Shown here piece by piece: positions 49,142 through 60,151 of a stretch of DNA of 64,000 nucleotides. The stretch comes from Paramecium pentaurelia (taxonomy: Eukaryota; Ciliophora; Oligohymenophorea; Peniculida; Parameciidae). Every line of letters begins with the position of its first letter. Positions within the stretch are counted from its first letter, which is position 1. The notes under the pieces were generated by a model that saw only the letters and a program-made list of their open reading frames with translations, searched no databases and was not told the origin of the DNA. The stretch lies in NCBI GenBank assembly GCA_905183005.1, contig CAJJDO010000003.1, positions 704,659 through 768,658 on the forward strand. The letters run 5' to 3'. Made by a program: the position numbers and the translations under genes.

Positions 49142-50021
49142 ATGGATTAACCTTAATATTCAATTCACTAGATACTTTAGAATAAAAGAGATTTATTAAG
49201 AGAAACAATTAGAAATAATGATTTGGAGAAAATATTTCAATAAAAAAGAATATAAACTTAATAGAATTAAGAATCTGAAGAAATCTCAATCCTTTCTTCT
49301 AGTAGCTCAATAAATTATCGAAAAAACTAGTCAATAATTGAAATAGAAAGTTCATCAGAAGAAGCGTCTTTGATTCGATTAACTAAAATTAGAATTAAAG
49401 CGAATCTGACTCCAAACTATTTGATTTCTGTGAATGAATATCTTAAAAGAGATCCTTATATCTTTTAAGTATAAAAGATATTTACATTATGTGAAGATGC
49501 AATTTTAGATATAAAATTAACTTCTTCAGATTTGGTGCCTTATTTAGTTGAAATAATTTATTCGGTAGCAAAATACAAAACATAAATTCCTTTTAAAGTA
49601 ATCATTCTATAAATATCATTTAGCCACTAACTTTACTATTATAAGCTTTTACCCTTCATTAAGACTATATAATTTTATAGTACATTAAAATGTATTTATA
49701 AAATAACAAACAAGAAACAAGTGAGATTGATTAATTTTGTAAACAAAAAAGTTTGTTTTAAGATGAGAGTTTTCTATTCATAATATGCAATAATATAAAA
49801 TATGTAATAGTTATTTTAAACTTTAGGCAAACTTGTAAATGTTGCTCTTTTTATGTGAAACAATTAAAAACAATGACTTTATTTAAGCAATTTAAGTATA
49901 TGGAGTAAAAATATTCGATAAAAATATTGAGTATAAAAAGGAATATAGAAAAATTATAAAAGAAATATAAATTTTGGCTGAAATCCGTTTGTCGAATAAA
50001 GAAATACTTTACCAAAACTGA
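49142..50021 (+). CDS. Hypothetical protein
   Basis: ATG 49142 opens a 238-codon exon (MDQPQYSIHQILQNKRDLLR; SEEISILSSSSSINYRKNQS; CEDAILDIKLTSSDLVPYL). A further in-order exon with good composition (TIKNNDFIQAIQVYGVKIFD ... EIRLSNKEILYQN) ends at TGA 50019-50021; the joining intron is not settled. The N-terminal third is polar and Ser/Glu-rich, the rest helical. No family recognised. Confidence 0.5.
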
Positions 50022-50215
50022 GTAGATCTAAAAAATTTATTATATTTACTTTATTTTTGTTAAAATAAATAATTCAATGTTATATATATATACTTATTAT
50101 TAGTTTTTAGAATATGTATAATAAAAAGTTTGATTGATTTAATTTATATGATAGTTTGATTTCAGTAAATAATTCTCTATTTTATTATATAATGTAATAA
50201 AATTAATGCGTATAG

Positions 50216-50800
50216 ACTTCCTCATTTGAGTTGGCATTTTAATTATAAGATCTAATCTATAGAGAAACAAAGATTAAATCTCCATCTCTCTAATACAATT
50301 TTTCCACATCAAAAAAGACTATCTCAAACTCAAAGTAAATAAAATAAATAAATTCACATCGAAGTGTTGGTGAAATAAACTCAAATATCTCATCCCCTCC
50401 TCCTAAAAAACTTTTAGGTAAACCAGTTGAAGGAAGAGCATTGCTAGCTAATTTGATGTTTCCAAGTTAAGCAAAAATGAAAGTGTCAATTATAGAATAA
50501 AATAAAGAGAAAAAAGATTAACCAACCTAAAAAAATATTCATATGGCAAGAAGACTTAGTTAATACAATTAAAATGAATCTAAATCAAGTAAATAGTTTG
50601 AATGGATCAATAAATTTAATTTACAATTGCAAAAGTGTAATTATTATGTGAACAATGAAAAATCAGTAAAATTAAAAACATAAAGAAAAAGACAGTTATC
50701 TGTATTGGATGATGTTCTACCTATTAGTTCTCGAAATCTTTTTGTAAATGGAACTTAGAGTCAATTTTCAAGTCGAGTAAAGACACCAAATAAAAAATGA
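50216..50800 (+). CDS. Hypothetical basic protein, start exon not resolved
   Basis: The frame is open from an apparent 22-nt intron end (50194-50215, GTAATAAAATT...TATAG) to TGA 50798-50800. The protein is basic and Ser/Gln-rich (RETKIKSPSLQYNFSTSKKT; SSPPPKKLLGKPVEGRALLA; KLKTQRKRQLSVLDDVLPI). The first exon and ATG lie upstream but could not be assigned. It is 11 bp from the next start, and both proteins share a Ser/Lys-rich disordered style, which may only be background composition. Confidence 0.45.
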
Positions 50801-50811
50801 TTAAATTAAAT

Positions 50812-52745
50812 ATGAATACTAAAATAACTTTGCGTAATTCAAAACAAAATAGTTTTCTAAATTCAATCTAAACTACGCATAGACATACATTATCCTAAGG
50901 TATAGAACTAAAGTTGGAATCACCTACAAATAGAGAAACTTCTGGATTCACTTCTTTTTAATCTTTGAAATCTTCATCGATTAATCTGAAAAAATTAGTA
51001 AAATCTCCAACTTCTTCAATAAATTCTGCAAGATTATTTGATTTAAATGAAAACTTTCTTAATCAAAGAAATTCAATAGTATAAATGATGCAAACATTTT
51101 CAAATAATTATGAAATTATATAGTAATCAGAACCTTTAGAAAATATTGATTTATAAAAACTCTTTCCAGTAGAAGAATAAAAGAAATTATAAAATAATGA
51201 GATAGTTCCTAATGAATCAAAATTAAGAATATTTGAATTAAAATAAGAGAGCAATAATTGGATCTAAATTAATAGATTTAGATTTCATTACTTTTCAATT
51301 AAAATATAAGGTTAAGAATCACCAATATAGGTTTATGTAAAATGTGATTAATCAAGATTACTTAATTATAGAATGTATATATCTACAACTGCTTCATTTC
51401 CTACAAAATTTAATTGTGAAGCTGTTGTATAATCTAAATATTTTAAATATTAAGATAAAAAGCATAATGATAAATTTTTAGATAAATTTTTATATATAGC
51501 AATATATTCTGAAGAAGACTGTGAAATTTCAATATCATTTCTATATGGAAATCAATTTATAAAGAAATAAAAGCCTAAAAGAGAAAAGCCAAACTATGAT
51601 AAATATAAATATTGGTGGTAGCAATAAAAATTTGATATGAGTTATGAAACAGATAAAATAAATAATAATCTTGACACTAGATAATATTCTAGAGAAGCAA
51701 GAAAAGAGAAATTAATATAATCATAAGATTAATTAGATTTAAGAATGAAAAATGCAATTACTAAAAAAAAGGAATTATGTGAAGATAAAAAAATGGATTT
51801 GTTATCAAAGTATTAAGCAAGTGAAGCCTTAAAAGAAATTAGAAATTAATAAAAACTTAAATAAAGAATTAGATAAGCCATAATTAAATTTTAAATTAGT
51901 TGGCTAGATATATTTTTACTTTTACATTTGGCTGAAAATCTAAAATCTATGTTAGATGTATATTTAATTTGATATTCTTTATTAGGAAGCTAAAAAAAGA
52001 AGTAAATATTTAGCTAAGGGAAGACTTATAGTATGGAAATATAAAACTACAACAATGATTAAAATAAAAGAGAGTGGTTAAACTGTAGATTAAAGAAACT
52101 TATTTAAATTATGTATGTCAATGTGTATGTTTGCATTTCATAACAAAAAGAGATTAAAGACTGAAGTATCTAAAGTATTAAGATACTTTTTGACTGTAAC
52201 TCATTAATATTGTCATTTTATTTAGCGACATCAGGAACTAACAAACAAAGGTAAGGAATCATTAAATTTTAGTAAATTATGTTAAAAGAGTATTTAGAAA
52301 TTTAAAGTAAAAAGAAAAAGCCTATAAAGATAGATTATGGAGAATTCTAAATAAATATGCCTAAGAAATACTTCATACTTTGGGAGCTCACTTTACTAAT
52401 CCAAAAAAGCGAACATATATTATTGATAGGTAATTAATTGACTTATCAAGAGCTCAGCACTTATAAAAGCAATGGAAGATTTTTTATCATAAAAAAAACT
52501 AAAATGTCAACAATTTATTTAAAGTTATGTAAGAGAAAAAGATTAAAAATAAGTAAATTTATTATTTAAAATAAAATAAGAGAGTTGTAGACCTTGCTTT
52601 GAATATGATGCAACCAGAAATGTTTGACACTCCTTCATATGATGATTTATATGGAATTTTTCGTACTTACATTCATTACAAAAAAATGACATCTCAAACC
52701 TAATAATAATAATAGATAAAATCTTAATAATAATTATAGCAATGA
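50812..52745 (+). CDS. Large hypothetical protein with possible C2-like segment
   Basis: ATG 50812 to TGA 52743-52745 with two clear introns (51958-51985, 28 nt; 52251-52272, 22 nt), about 625 residues. N-terminal ~150 residues disordered (SSSINLKKLVKSPTSSINSA). Then a beta-rich part (RFRFHYFSIKIQGQESPIQV; NYRMYISTTASFPTKF; LYIAIYSEEDCEISISFLY) that could be a C2-type sandwich. The long helical half follows (LDEAKKRSKYLAKGRLIVWK; LCMSMCMFAFHNKKRLKTEV; RRFR-like KVLRYFLTVTHQYCHF). The end is a TAA/TAG-coded Gln-rich tail. Likely a ciliate-specific structural or ciliary protein; function unknown. Confidence 0.7.
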
Positions 52746-53463
52746 TAATGATGACATATACATTTAGTATATAAATTTTAAGATTCTATTATAATTTAAA
52801 TTATTTTATAAATTATCTTTAATAATATTGTGGTGTCTTTAAATAATAACATATTTAGAATTTTATTATAGTTTGAATTAGAAAAGCGATATCCCTTCAT
52901 AAAATATGATAGGAGAGTGGTATAATTATAAAAATATTGAGTCCTTATTTTATTCTTTTTTATGATATTTTGAAAAGTAAACACAATGCTTTTATGGTAA
53001 CTGATTATTATTATTATTATTTCTTTTAGATTTTTATTTTAATATAAGAGTTTTATATTTATATTAGATTTATCTTATTAATGCTAAACTGAAGAATTTT
53101 TAAATTTAACTTCAATATCTAAATGATTCTGATTTATGTTAGTTCTACTGATATTGATTTTAAAAGAAATAAAAAAAATATAACAAATAAATTATCTTTT
53201 TCATTAATTTATTTACTATTTATCAATAGACAAATGAAATATCATAAAATTTAATATAAAAAAAAATTTAATTATTTTTTTTTGTGAGATAAAATAGTGT
53301 TTATAAATTATTTTCCTCATTATGTTAATAAATAAGATTTTTTTTTATTTTTGGAAATAGTTTGAATCTTATAATTTAATTTAGTTATGCAGAGGAAATT
53401 AAATCTGTAGACATAATAATTTTTTATATTGAATGTTTGGTTTAATAAGCTTTTCTAATTAAT
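52746..53463. other. Intergenic, nothing supportable
   Basis: Very AT-rich; a 62-codon minus-strand frame exists but has chance-like composition. Confidence 0.55.
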
Positions 53464-53774
53464 ATGTTAAATGAAACTTTTATTTATCTTCTGTCTAAAT
53501 TTTAGGCTAAAAACTATACTGTGGTGGAAGCAGCAATTCAGGCTCTTTTGGGTCTCATTATAAAGTTGTAGGGGATTGTTCAGAAAGTTGTTGGATCCCG
53601 ATTAAGGGTTATTATCTATTGGTTTTTGGACTGATTGCTCTAAAATTTCTTTATAAATCTGGTTATTTAAGATGTGATTGTTTAAAGGTGAAGAACAAAA
53701 AATACTGTTTGCTTAAGAATTTTATATAAAAAGAGAACACTTCAACTAGAGACTAATTAACATATGTAAAATGA
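53464..53774 (+). CDS. Possible small membrane or secreted protein
   Basis: Two overlapping frames compete. One is a 56-codon ORF from ATG 53464 (NETFIYLLSKFQAKNYTVVE). The other, more protein-like, runs GGSSNSGSFGSHYKVVGDCS, then ESCWIPIKGYYLLVFGLIAL and LRCDCLKVKNKKYC to TGA 53772-53774, but needs an unidentified first exon. The GC content here is higher than in the flanks, which supports some coding function. Confidence 0.3.
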
Positions 53775-54653
53775 GTAATTATCAAAAGGCATCGAAAAAA
53801 AAAGATTAGCAGAGAAAAGATTTGAAATAAATTATAGTATGGATTAGAATAAATATTATATTGATATAAATTTAAGAGCTTTTGATCAACTTGACTTAGT
53901 CATCTTATAATTAATTATGAAATCCTTTTTAATTTGATTTACAATAAACTATAAATACAGTAATAATTAATGGAAGATCTTTATGATTAAAACATAGGAT
54001 GATAAGATACAGTCATAATAATTTGGTCAATATGTAATTTTTATTTATGAAGAAAATATCAATTAATTACCAGAAGGATTTAAAGAGGATGGTATTTGCA
54101 TGAAGCTAATTAATCACATGGAGAGTGGAAATAGTAATGTTCTTAAGATACAAAACTATGGATGAAATTTTGATGGTAATGGAAAAATAATTAGATCTGA
54201 TTAACTGTAATATCCTTTAAGATCCATATCAACATATAAAAAATAAATTAATATGCTTTTATATCAATTGAGGTATTTTATGACTAAAAGATTCTATTTT
54301 ATTAAAAATTTAGCTTACATGATTGGTTAATCAAAAAAAATAAGTGAATAAAATAAAAATTTTATATAATAATATGAAAATCAATTATAAAGAAGATCTA
54401 AATAAAAAATTGAATTATAATAGTCATGTTATAATTGATAATTACTTTACTAAATTAGAATAAAATTATATAATGAATCTGAAAATTAAATCAGTAATTT
54501 ATGTTAAATTGAAGTATATTTATTTTTAGTAGTTAATTGAACCAAGCTATAATGAAAATTGTTGTGTTAAAAAACAGTATAATTTATGTAAATAATTACA
54601 AAATTAATTATTTTGCACTAGGTTTAACCAATAAATATAAATTAATATAAAAG
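53775..54653. other. Intergenic, nothing supportable
   Basis: Short Lys/Asn/Gln-rich open pieces (for example near 54,060-54,170, LPEGFKEDGICMKLINHMES) hint at a relic, but no gene model could be built. Confidence 0.45.
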
Positions 54654-55607
54654 ATGGGCTAGAGTTGTGCATCTTGTTAGCATAAAGATGAAGTTACTCC
54701 TGGCTATAATAATATTGAGCAAAAAGATTAATTTGCAGAAGAAGACCTAGAAGACAGTTAAGAGTTTGATGCTAGTATTATATTATTATAGTAAAGAAAG
54801 TCCCCCTTCTACGTATTAATGCAAAACTATGGAAGCAGATATTCTGCAGTTTTAAAAGTTAATCTCAAAAGATAAGGTAGAGGAATATATTGAAGAGAAG
54901 AAGGAACAATAAATGATTTTCGAAGACTAATCACGATATTTGGGAAGAATAGTAAATGGAAAAGCAAATGGTTATGGAAAGTTATGGTTAGAAAATGGAG
55001 ACTACTATTAAGGTGATTTTGTTGAGAATATGATGGAAGGAAATGGAACTTTTAATTACTTGAAGGGTCCAATTTATGAAGGATAGTTTAAGTCAAATAA
55101 ACCAGACGGTTATGGGATAGAAACTTGGCCAGATGGTTCAATATATGAAGGTGAATTTAAAGGAGGTAGAAAACATGGAAAAGGTTGTTATAAGTGGCAT
55201 TAAGGCTGTGTTTATAATGGGGAGTGGAAGGATAATATGATACATGGTGTAGGAAAATATGAATGGCCTGATGGAAGGGTATGGTATAGTAAATATTGCA
55301 GTCTTATTCTGGAAGTTGGGTTAAAAATTAAATGCACGGCCGAGGGAAATATATATGGAAAGATGGAAAGTGTTATGATGGAGAGTATTAACATGATAAA
55401 AAATGTGGTTTTGGTATATTCTATTGGCCAGATGGAAAATAATTCTAAGGTTAATGGTTGAATGGAAAGTAGCATGGAAAAGGATTAATGATAGGGAAAG
55501 ATGGTAAGAAAAAGATAGGATCTTGGTTGGAAGGAAAATTAATGAGTTCCATTGAGGATGACAATTTCTAAATAATGCCAGAAGGTTGGATTTAATAATA
55601 ATAATGA
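54654..55607 (+). CDS. MORN-repeat protein with N-terminal MGQSC acylation motif
   Basis: MORN repeats bind membranes or act as scaffolds at ciliary and cortical structures. Start MGQSCASCQHKDEVTPGYNN, a possible myristoyl/palmitoyl anchor. A 22-nt intron (54775-54796) joins QEFDA to KSPPSTYQC. MORN units follow: GKANGYGKLWLENGDYYQGD, GPIYEGQFKSNKPDGYG, GSIYEGEFKGGRKHGKG, CVYNGEWKDNMIHGVGKYEW, then a 23-nt intron (55279-55301) and YSGSWVKNQMHGRGKY, CYDGEYQHDKKCGFG, and further units to LEGKLMSSIEDDNF. At least seven or eight repeats; about 300 residues; TGA at 55605-55607. Family is certain, location inferred as cortical or membrane-associated. Confidence 0.9.
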
Positions 55608-55644
55608 TCTTATTTGTATCATTCTTTAAACTTCAACTTAATTT

Positions 55645-56761
55645 ATGACAGGATATTCTTCGTCAGCAAAACAATATCAAGTTAAAAAGAACTATATTAA
55701 GTAAAAAGTGAATAAGTTTGATTATGTATAATTAACCTCCAAATTATTAAAAATGAAAAATAAAAGACAGGCAGAACATATATCTGATGATTCTGGACTA
55801 ACTTTCTTCGAAGCATTCTAAAAAGCTATTTCCAAATTCGAAGTTGACAACTAAAAATCTTATCCCAAGCAAGATAGTGATCGATTCACTCTATATGAAG
55901 ATTTGAAGTTAATCCTAGAACTATCTAAGGTCAATTAGATTGAACCTTAACATTTTGATAGAATTGCAGCTTTGCTTAAAAGATCAAAAGCAACCTTAAG
56001 AAGAAGGTAATTAATTAATTAAACATAGATATCAAGAGTACTTGAAAAATATTAATCAAGATGACTTGTAAATTATATTTTCATATCTCTAACACTATGG
56101 TGCTTATGGATATTTAGTTTTTGCTATTGAAGATGGATAATAGAAACTATAAGATATAGAGCCAATAAAATAATATGAGACTCCAAATAAGACCCCAATT
56201 CAAACCCCAATTAAATAAATAACCAAATAAGCCACACAGATACCTGTAGTAAATGCATAATAAAATTCATAACAATAATAGCCATAATAATAATAACCAT
56301 AACCATAACAATAATTGATTGAACCAGAATCATAAAAAAAAGTAAAACCTAATAATAAATTTTAATTGTCTGCGAAGTAAATTTAATATTTATAATTTAG
56401 TTCAAAATATGATGTTTCTAACAAAAAGATCAATGCCTTTAAGTAAGAAGCAGTTGTATTAGATGTAGAATAGAAACATGAATGTGAAGAACTTAAATTT
56501 ACATTAAAAACCTTATCTGAAACTTTAAAAATTTCATATTAGGAATTATGTCAAAGAATGTATTAATGTTCAGGAGATTTAAATACACTTTTGGATGTAT
56601 ATCTAAATCATTAAGAAAATTTATTATGGACAAAGGAAGCTGATGAAGCATTGAAAGCTTATTTAGTAGAAGAAAACTAATTTGAGAAACAAAAATTAAG
56701 GGCAATACTTCATGGAGAAGAATAAATATAGAAAAGAAAGGAATGGTTGTATGGAAAATGA
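55645..56761 (+). CDS. Myb-domain protein resembling telomere protein RAP1 (TERF2IP)
   Basis: N-terminal region (LTFFEAFQKAISKFEVDNQK) precedes a Myb-like helix bundle: RFTLYEDLKLILELSKVNQ, then HFDRIAALLKRSKATLRRRY, QEYLKNINQDDLQIIFSY; a 22-nt intron (56007-56028) splits it. A Gln/Pro-rich linker follows (IQTPIKQITKQATQIP; poly-Gln coded by TAA/TAG). The C-terminal part has the arrangement seen in RAP1: SYQELCQRMYQCSGDLNTLL, then LWTKEADEALKAYLVEE and a closing GEEQIQKRKEWLYGK (compare W-T-x-E-x-D-x-x-L and G-x-x-x-x-x-R-x-x-FL). About 365 residues. If right, it is a telomere or chromatin factor, fitting a cell with thousands of macronuclear telomeres. This is by-eye similarity and could be another SANT/Myb protein. 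Confidence 0.45.
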
Positions 56762-56825
56762 AGGGATGTAATTTAAAGAATTTATGATATTTAACAATTA
56801 AATTTTAAATAACTTAATATAAAAC

Positions 56826-57704
56826 TCATTTATGTGCTGTAGCATCCATTTTAAGAATATCAGATGGCAACATTATATGATTTCTAGATTCAGCTAGAAT
56901 GGCAGATATTTCTCTTGCATATTCTATTCTTCTTACATCCAAGAAGGCTAAAAGAACATTAAAATACAAAATACCTGGATTAGTTAAGGCAGATTTTCCT
57001 ACTAATTCAATAGATTTAGCTTCTCCTAAAGCCTTGATTACAATACTCTTCTTGGCTTCTCTTGCTTATTCAACAACAAATTTAGCTCTTTCGGCCTCTT
57101 ATTAAGCAACTTATTTAGCTTCAACTGCATCCAAATATTCTTTTCCAAAAGTGAGTTCTGTAATTGATACATCATCTATTGCAATTTTGAATTAAGCTGC
57201 TCTTTAATCTAGGGCCTGTCTGATTTTGAATGAAACCTAATCTCTTTAACTCATTAATTAGGAGGCTGTATATTAGGCCACAACAGATCTCATAGTTTCA
57301 TTAACAATGGATGGTAACACTTTTTCATCATAATCAATTCCTAAAGTTCTATAAATGGTTGGAAGATCATCACTATAGGGTCTATGGAGTACTCTAAGAG
57401 TCAATAGAACATTTTGCATATCTTTTAGAATATTTTAAAAGGAGATACCTCTATTGGCTGTATTGGCCTTAATTTATCTTGGTCTTGTTTATATATTATA
57501 ATCGATGGGTGTCTCAAAGTATGGAATTCTGAAATGCCATCCTTCCTTATACTTTTCTTCTTAGAGACCGAAAAACTTGCTGAATTTGATAGCACAATGT
57601 CCAGGTTCAACAGTGAAGAAGCAATTTTTAACCAAGAAGATACCGAAAATACCTGCTGTTCCAAGACTCATTAGCATTTTTAATGATTCTACTTAGGCAG
57701 CCAT
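56826..57704 (-). CDS. Prohibitin, PHB2-like
   Basis: Ring-forming scaffold of the inner mitochondrial membrane (SPFH family). Start MAAQVESLKMLMSLGTAGI with an N-terminal membrane segment, then EPGHCAIKFSKFFG and HFRIPYFETPIDYNI. A 27-nt intron (57422-57448) joins TANR to DMQNVLLTLRVLHRPYSDD; then LPTIYRTLGIDYDEKVLPSI, VNETMRSVVAQYTASQL, and the coiled-coil VEAKQVAQQEAERAKFVVEQ. A second 27-nt intron (56948-56974) joins LTNP to AFLDVRRIEYAREIS, giving the family end ILAESRNHIMLPSDIL. 274 residues. ALDQRAAQFKIAIDDVSITE and the NP...LRRI tail fit PHB2 better than PHB1. Both introns are multiples of three without TGA, so only splicing or family alignment reveals them. Start codon is 43 bp from the divergent XRN2 start. 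Confidence 0.92.
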
Positions 57705-57747
57705 CAATCTAAGATTTTTATTTGTGTTGGAAATTTAATTAATTAAA

Positions 57748-60151
57748 ATGGGAGTACCTGCATTCTTTAGATGGCTATGTGCCAGAAATCCTAAGGCTCT
57801 GTTAGAAGTCTTGGAAAATTCAGATGAATCCATATTATCGAATAATCCAGATATTGATAATCTATATCTAGATATGAATGGTATCATTCATCCATGCTCT
57901 CATCCTGAGTAAGGAGGCATTCCTATTCCAGTCACATATGATGACATGTTTGTGAACGTATTTCACTACATAGATCGTTTAGTTGATATTGTACGTCCAA
58001 AGGAATTGATATATATGGCCATTGACGGTGTTGCACCAAGAGCCAAATTAAATTAACAAAGAAGTTTAATAACACAATAAATCTATAGGTCGTAGATTTA
58101 GAGCAGCATAAGAATCCATAAGAATTCAAAAGGAGAAGGAACGCTTACGAGATTATTGGAAAACATAAGGTTTAAATTCTGATGCTTTAAATACATATAT
58201 TGAGAAAAACTTTGATAGTAACTAAATTACTCCAGGAACTGAGTTTATGCAAAAGTTAAATATAGCATTGCAGTATTATATTTATGATAGAATGAATAAT
58301 GTAATATTATATATCATCTAATATTAGAATCCTTTATTTAGAAATATATTGATTATTTTTAATGATTCAAGTATTCCAGGAGAAGGAGAACATAAAATCC
58401 TTTAATTTGTAAGAGATTAAAGAAAATAAATGAATTATAAAACAATTAGACATTGTTTATATGGAGCAGATGCTGATTTAATAATGTTGGGTTTGAGTAC
58501 ACATGAACCATATTTTTATGTAATAAGAGAAACAATAATGGCTAATGATGATAAACAATGTTCAATTTGTTAATAAAAAGGTCATTTTTTTACTGATTGT
58601 AAAAAGAGAGAAAAGGTAATTGATGATTTGAATGGAGAAATTAAATAATATAATTAAATTCAATAACAGCAAAAGAATAAAGTAATTTAAGTAGATTTTT
58701 AAATATTATAATTAAATATTGTAAGGGAATTTTTATATTTTGAGACTAGAGATTTACAAACATCATTAAAAGGTTAATATGATTTAGAAAGAATTATTGA
58801 TGATTTTGTTTTTATGTGTTTTTTAGTAGGAAATGATTTTCTACCACATATTCCTTGTTTAAAAATAACTGAAGGAGGTATTGATTGTTTACTCATAATA
58901 TATAAAACAATTTTATCATAAATAGGAGATTATTTAACAAATTGTGGTGAATTGAATTTATAATAGATGAATTAATTTTTATTTCATGTTGGATTAATTG
59001 AAGATGAATTAATTAAAGGTTAAGAAAAAAAGAAAGAAATAGTTAAAAATAGAAGAGAAAGAAATGCTGAAATGAAAGAATAAAAAGTTGTGATGCCACC
59101 TGAATTTAGTATTGTAGATACATCTAAAGAAGTTTTATTAAAATTTAAATCTGCATTAAAAGAGAAATTAACAGAAATAAATTAATAAGAAATTGATTAA
59201 GCATAATCAGCAAAATCTTCATAAGAATTAAAAAAATGGAAAGCTGTTAGTTATAAATAAAGATATTACTAAGAGAAATTTGGAATAAAACCTTCTTAAT
59301 TTATTGAATTCTAACATCGAATAAAAATATCTTATTTAGAAGCATTAGCATGGACATTAAAATATTATTATTAAGGATGTGTAGATTGGGGATGGTTCTA
59401 TCCTTATCATTATGCACCATTTGCATAAGATCTGATTAATTTAGATTAATGTATTTTTGAATTCTAAATTAATACTCCTTTTAAACCATATTAACAATTA
59501 TTAGCAGTATTACCACCATAATCAGCATAATTTTTACCTAGACCCTATTAATAATTGATGTTAGAAACCTCATCTCCTATAGCTGATTTCTATCCTACAG
59601 ATTTTGTAGTTGATTTAAAAGGAAAGAAGTTTGCATGGCTTGGAGAAGTAGTATTACCATTTGTAGATGCTGATAGATTAATAAAGGCAAGTAATATAGG
59701 TATAAATTTATCGAAATTGGAATAAGAGAGAGATAGATTAGGATAAACATTAATTTTTAGTGCTAAAAAACATGAAATCTTTAATTTTTAAGTGTGTCAT
59801 ATTTAAGTATAAGTTGAATGGTTACCACGTTTTCCTATTGGAAGTGAAATCAAATCACCTATACCAACTATGGGAAACATCCTTAATAATTAAATTATTA
59901 GTGGGGCTTTGTTGAAAACTGTAATGGAAAGTGATCCATCATTTATTTAGAATTAAATTAGAAAAGGAACTATTATGCCACCTGAATTTTTGGATGAATA
60001 TTATATGAATTAATGTGAATAGAATAAGAGATCATTTGGAGGAGAAGCTGTTAGAAGAATAATTTATTCAATATTGGGAGTCAAATAAGTGAGGAGATTA
60101 GATAGATCATAAGAAGATTTTGATTAAATAAAAAAATAAACAAAATTATGA
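57748..60151 (+). CDS. XRN2: 5'-3' exoribonuclease 2 (XRN2/Rat1)
   Basis: Nuclear exonuclease that degrades 5'-monophosphate RNA and ends RNA polymerase II transcription. Start MGVPAFFRWLCARNPKALLE, then NLYLDMNGIIHPCSHP and YMAIDGVAPRAKLNQQRSRR (catalytic Asp/Gly motif), with a 25-nt intron (58064-58088) inside the latter. A 27-nt stopless intron (58301-58327) precedes NPLFRNILIIFNDSSIPGEG and EHKILQF. CLYGADADLIMLGLSTHEPY and a CCHC knuckle CSICQQKGHFFTDC mark the XRN2/Rat1 group rather than cytoplasmic XRN1. Further family blocks: FVFMCFLVGNDFLPHIP, then YYYQGCVDWGWFYPYHYAPF. C-terminus RRLDRSQEDFDQIKKQTKL. About 780 residues, shorter than the animal protein because the C-terminal low-complexity tail is missing. 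The stop overlaps the Misato ATG. Confidence 0.95.

Noticed and set aside
52796..52984. 62-codon minus-strand ORF
   Set aside because: No intron, homology or composition signal; expected by chance in AT-rich DNA where only TGA stops.
55212..55475. Minus-strand ORF of 87 codons
   Set aside because: It is the antisense shadow of the MORN repeats, which are periodic and low in stops on the other strand.
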